Source: Odoribacteraceae bacterium (lineage in GTDB: Bacteria > Bacteroidota > Bacteroidia > Bacteroidales > Marinifilaceae). Taken from it: a DNA stretch of 8,629 nucleotides. A model generated the notes under the pieces. The model saw nothing but the letters and a program-made list of their open reading frames with translations, did no database searches and was not told where the DNA came from. The stretch covers positions 1 through 8,629 of the forward strand of contig JAIRKS010000229.1 of the NCBI GenBank assembly GCA_031259905.1. The letters are read 5' to 3'. Shown here piece after piece: positions 6,541 through 8,629 of this stretch (position 1 is its first letter; each line of letters begins with the position of its first letter). The position numbers and the translations under genes were made by a program.

Positions 6541-6761
6541 ACCACTACCTCGTTATCTCTCACCTCGACCATCCCTCGTTCGACAACCTGCGCGTGTTCC
6601 GTTCCACCCGCGATATAAACGACACTCCCCGGGGCTAACGCGGAGACCAGCGGGGCGTGGTCTTTCAATACCATGAAAAGCCCCAACGCACCCGGCAGGG
6701 TGACGCTTTCCACCTCACCCTGGTACAACACTCGTTCGGGAGATATAATCTTCAATACCAT
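6528..6761 (-). CDS. atpC: F1Fo ATP synthase epsilon subunit, short form without C-terminal helices
   Basis: Rotor subunit at the foot of gamma that joins the shaft to the c ring. Only the N-terminal beta-sandwich domain is present: 77 residues against about 139 in E. coli. Recognisable parts are ISPERVLYQGEVESVTLPG (6-24) and GLFMVLKDHAPLVSALAPG (27-45). The C-terminal two-helix domain, which in E. coli can rise along gamma and block ATP hydrolysis, is missing. The frame stops cleanly (VCTG, TGA) inside the atpB start region, with no remnant of the helices, so this is a natural short form, as common in Bacteroidota, and not a broken gene. Inhibition by an epsilon C-terminal arm is thus not possible in this enzyme. 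It starts 10 bases after atpD and overlaps atpB by 13 bases. Confidence 0.96.
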   Translation of the reverse strand: MVLKIISPERVLYQGEVESVTLPGALGLFMVLKDHAPLVSALAPGSVVYIAGGTEHAQVVERGMVEVRDNEVVVCTG

Positions 6762-6771
6762 TGTCGTGAAA

Positions 6772-8277
6772 TTACCGTCCTGCCTCCGCCAGCATCTCCT
6801 TTCCCTTCTTGATCACCTCGTCAATCGTTCCGGTATTCATGAATGCCTGTTCCGGGTATTCGTCCATTTCCCCGTCGAGGATCATCTTGAATCCACGGAT
6901 CGTCTCGTGCAGCGGCACCATTACTCCCGGTATCCCCGTGAACTGCTCGGCCATGTGGAACGGCTGCGACAGGAATCGCTGCGCGCGACGGGCACGGGCC
7001 ACTACCACCTTGTCGGTATCCGAGAGTTCGTCCACTCCAAGGATAGCGATAATGTCCTGCAACTCGTGATAATGCTGCAACAAGCCGATCACCCGCTGCG
7101 CCGTCTCGTAATGCTCCTCGCCCACGACCTTCGGGTCCAGTATCCGGGAAGAAGACTCCAGCGGGTCCACCGACGGGTAGATTCCCAGCTCGGCGATCTT
7201 CCGGCTCAAGACCGTCGTCGCGTCCAGGAAGCTAAACGTGGTTGCCGGCGCCGGGTCCGTCAGATCATCCGCCGGCACGTAGATCGCTTGTATCGAGGTG
7301 ATCGAGCCGCTCTTCGTCGAGGTGATGCGCTCCTGTAACTTTCCCATTTCCGAGGCGAGCGTCGGCTGGTATCCCACCGCCGACGGCATCCGTCCCAGCA
7401 ACGCCGAGACTTCTGACCCGGCCTGCGTGAAGCGGAAGATGTTATCAATAAAGAACAGGATCTCCTTCCCCTCCTCGCTCGAGTCACGGAACGCCTCGGC
7501 TACCGTCAACCCGGCAAGCCCCACGCGCAGGCGGGCGCCCGGCGGTTCGTTCATCTGCCCGAACACCAGCGTGGCCTGCGACTGCCTCACCTGATCCATG
7601 TCCACGTCCTCTATCCGCCACGCTCCTTGATCCATCTCCTCGCGAAACTTCTCCCCGTACCTGATTACCCCCGAATCGATCATCTCCCGCAGCAGGTCGT
7701 TTCCTTCTCTCGTGCGCTCGCCTACCCCGGCAAAGACCGAGTAGCCGTTATGTCCTTTCGCTATATTGTTAATCATTTCCATGACCAGCACCGTTTTTCC
7801 CACCCCGGCACCGCCCAGCAGGCCGATCTTTCCTCCCTTCGAGTACGGTTCGAGCAGGTCAATGACCTTGATGCCGGTGAACAGGAATTCCTCCGAGATC
7901 GAGAGATCCTCGAACCTCGGCGCCTCCCGGTGGATCGACCGCGTGTCGCTATAATCCAGCGGCGAGAGGTAATCGATCGCCTCCCCCATCACGTTCAGTA
8001 GCCGTCCCTTCACCTGCTCCCCTACCGGCATCGACAACGTCCGCTCGAGGTCCGTCACCTTCATTCCCCGGAACAGCCCGTCCGTCGAGTCCATCGCCAC
8101 GCATCGCACCGTGTTCTCGCCGACGTGTTGCTCCACCTCCACGATCAGCTTTCCCCCGTGATCCCGTTCGATTTCCAGGGCCTGGTAGATAGGCGGCAGC
8201 TCCACTTCGTCGCCCTCGAAGATGACGTCAACGACAGGGCCGATCACCTGCGTTATATATCCTATTCGTCGTGCCAT
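6772..8277 (-). CDS. atpD: F1Fo ATP synthase beta subunit (catalytic)
   Basis: Catalytic subunit of F1, making ATP from ADP and phosphate in a rotary cycle. Length is 501 residues (E. coli about 460). Motifs are the P-loop GGAGVGKT at 155-162, GERTREGND at 186-194 with the catalytic Glu187, FFIDNIFRF at 275-283 with the Walker B Asp278, and PSVDPLESSSR at 368-378. The DELSEED loop that touches gamma and epsilon reads DELSDTD (416-422), one acid fewer than E. coli. Between about 204 and 235 there is an insertion of roughly 27 residues relative to E. coli (hand alignment from memory), rich in Asp, Glu, Arg and Gln; such an insertion is usual in Bacteroidota. It is the first gene of the operon, 63 or so bases after the predicted transcription start, with an AT-rich leader and no Shine-Dalgarno. 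Codons favour G endings (GTG, CTG, CGG, ACG, TCG). Confidence 0.99.
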   Translation of the reverse strand: MARRIGYITQVIGPVVDVIFEGDEVELPPIYQALEIERDHGGKLIVEVEQHVGENTVRCVAMDSTDGLFRGMKVTDLERTLSMPVGEQVKGRLLNVMGEAIDYLSPLDYSDTRSIHREAPRFEDLSISEEFLFTGIKVIDLLEPYSKGGKIGLLGGAGVGKTVLVMEMINNIAKGHNGYSVFAGVGERTREGNDLLREMIDSGVIRYGEKFREEMDQGAWRIEDVDMDQVRQSQATLVFGQMNEPPGARLRVGLAGLTVAEAFRDSSEEGKEILFFIDNIFRFTQAGSEVSALLGRMPSAVGYQPTLASEMGKLQERITSTKSGSITSIQAIYVPADDLTDPAPATTFSFLDATTVLSRKIAELGIYPSVDPLESSSRILDPKVVGEEHYETAQRVIGLLQHYHELQDIIAILGVDELSDTDKVVVARARRAQRFLSQPFHMAEQFTGIPGVMVPLHETIRGFKMILDGEMDEYPEQAFMNTGTIDEVIKKGKEMLAEAGR

Positions 8278-8280
8278 ATC

Positions 8281-8292
8281 AATTATTTAATT
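8281..8292. repeat. Short AT-rich inverted repeat just upstream of atpD
   Basis: AATTA-TT-TAATT is a perfect inverted repeat with 5-base arms and a 2-base spacer, 3 bases before the atpD start codon. In RNA it would form only a very weak hairpin. It may simply be part of the A/T-rich initiation leader usual in Bacteroidota, and an operator role is unsupported. Confidence 0.25.
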
Positions 8293-8301
8293 CGTGAAAT
8301 A

Positions 8302-8346
8302 CTCGCGCCCGTGCCGTTCAAAACGATGAACAGTGACGAACGCGAG
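8302..8346 (-). promoter_or_regulatory. Leader hairpin at the 5' end of the atp operon transcript
   Basis: On the minus strand CTCGCGTTCGT (8346-8336) can pair with ACGGGCGCGAG (8312-8302) in an 11-pair stem with two G-U pairs. Inside, after a CACT/GGC internal loop, GTTCA (8331-8327) pairs with TGAAC (8320-8316) around a 6-base loop. The structure starts immediately after the -7 element and ends 24 bases before the atpD ATG, leaving an AT-rich single-stranded stretch for the ribosome. No U-run follows, so it is not a simple terminator. A 5' stem-loop protecting the mRNA, or a protein-binding site, are possible roles. If transcription starts several bases downstream of the -7 box, the outermost pairs would be lost. 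Confidence 0.5.
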
Positions 8347-8379
8347 CAAAGGTATATTTTTATATTTTATCCCGGCAAC
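8347..8379 (-). promoter_or_regulatory. Bacteroidota-type promoter of the atp operon
   Basis: On the minus strand the sequence TACCTTTG (8354-8347) is an exact match to the Bacteroidota -7 element TAnnTTTG. Upstream, after 21 bases, GTTG (8379-8376) matches three of four bases of the -33 element TTTG. The spacer is AT-rich. The predicted start of transcription is a few bases beyond 8347, giving a 5' leader of about 60-70 bases before atpD. It lies in the 129-base gap between the upstream gene and atpD, as expected for the operon promoter. Found by eye; not experimentally supported. Confidence 0.65.
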
Positions 8380-8406
8380 CGCGGGGCGCGTTTTTCTCCG
8401 AAATCA

Positions 8407-8629
8407 TCACAATGATCCCAGCAGTTCCCGCTGCGTGTTGAAGAACTGCCGGCGGTGTATTCCCCCGGATTTCGTGATCAGGAAAGAGTACTGTTTCAGT
8501 GAATCGACCCACTTCTTCACCGCCTGCGACATGCGATTGTTGATCGAGTACATCATGTCCATCGAGAAGATCCCGATCGCGCAAGAGGTTCCCGCCCGCG
8601 AGGTGGTGTAGGTATAGGTGGACTCGAAG
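8407..8629 (-). CDS. Unidentified protein, C-terminal 73 residues (5' end outside window)
   Basis: An open minus-strand frame enters from the right edge (first full codon at 8628) and ends in TGA at 8407-8409, followed at once by a second in-frame TGA (8404-8406). Third codon positions are overwhelmingly G or C, like the neighbouring genes, which marks this as the coding frame over the alternatives on either strand. The fragment starts FESTYTYTTSRAGTSCAIGI and continues with FSMDMMYSINNRMSQAVKKW, then SLKQYSFLITKSGG, and ends RRELLGSL-like (QRELLGSL). The first half is small and polar to hydrophobic, the second half basic and probably helical. It has one Cys (16). No membrane segment is obvious. 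I do not recognise the family. It reads in the same direction as the atp genes but is separated from them by a promoter. Confidence 0.75.
   Translation of the reverse strand, partial: FESTYTYTTSRAGTSCAIGIFSMDMMYSINNRMSQAVKKWVDSLKQYSFLITKSGGIHRRQFFNTQRELLGSL

Noticed and set aside
6673..7338. Plus-strand open frame opposite atpC and atpD (221 codons)
   Set aside because: It is the shadow of the beta subunit; its His/Arg-rich translation has no domain.
8371..8400. Terminator of the upstream gene
   Set aside because: On the minus strand only CCCG/CGGG pairs around a 7-base loop, and what follows is mixed A and T, not a U-run. On the plus strand CGCG-GGG-CGCG plus five T could look like a terminator, but there is no plus-strand gene to end.
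8333..8611. Plus-strand open frame over the operon promoter and the upstream gene
   Set aside because: Its start falls in the leader hairpin and promoter. The opposite frame ending at 8407 has clear GC-ending codons and tandem stops, so this one is the shadow.
1..8629. Mobile elements, CRISPR arrays, tRNA or rRNA genes, defence system
   Set aside because: The window is almost fully packed with conserved housekeeping genes. I saw no repeat arrays, transposase motifs, cloverleaf-like sequences or unusual composition islands apart from the skew change.

Overview
The window holds one block of housekeeping genes, all read on the minus strand. It contains a complete eight-gene F1Fo ATP synthase operon, followed by a SlyD/FKBP-type prolyl isomerase and chorismate synthase (aroC). 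The organism is most likely a member of the Bacteroidota, probably order Bacteroidales, with a fairly GC-rich genome. Four things support this: the gene order beta-epsilon-a-c-b-delta-alpha-gamma; a very short epsilon subunit; an a subunit with a signal peptide and a long periplasmic N-terminal region; and a promoter of the Bacteroidota type (TAnnTTTG) with almost no Shine-Dalgarno sequences. I cannot name the genus.

Layout in transcription order, right to left. The 3' end of an unidentified gene (8407-8629) closes with two stop codons in a row. A 129-bp intergenic region follows, carrying a promoter (8347-8379), a stable-looking leader hairpin (8302-8346) and an AT-rich stretch before the first start codon. 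Then come atpD, atpC, atpB, atpE, atpF, atpH, atpA and atpG, with gaps of 10 to 30 bases and one 13-base overlap (atpC/atpB). After 36 bases comes the slyD-like gene, and 9 bases later aroC. Bases 1-3 may be the start codon of another gene. I see no terminator or second promoter between atpG and aroC, so both may be read as the tail of the atp transcript.

The atp genes build the rotary ATP synthase. Alpha, beta, gamma, delta and epsilon form F1, which carries the nucleotide sites, the central stalk and the top of the stator. Subunits a, b and c form the membrane ion channel, stator and rotor ring. The c subunit has a carboxylate (Glu66) but lacks the Na+ ligand pattern, so proton coupling is expected. 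AroC makes chorismate for aromatic compounds. The SlyD-like protein is a folding helper with a Cys/His tail likely to bind metal.

I found no new biological system, mobile element, CRISPR array or RNA gene. The observations most worth a second look are a sharp reversal of GC skew inside atpA although every gene lies on the same strand, a His/His pair in the proton path of subunit a where a Glu is expected, the leader hairpin of the operon, and the unidentified gene at the right edge.
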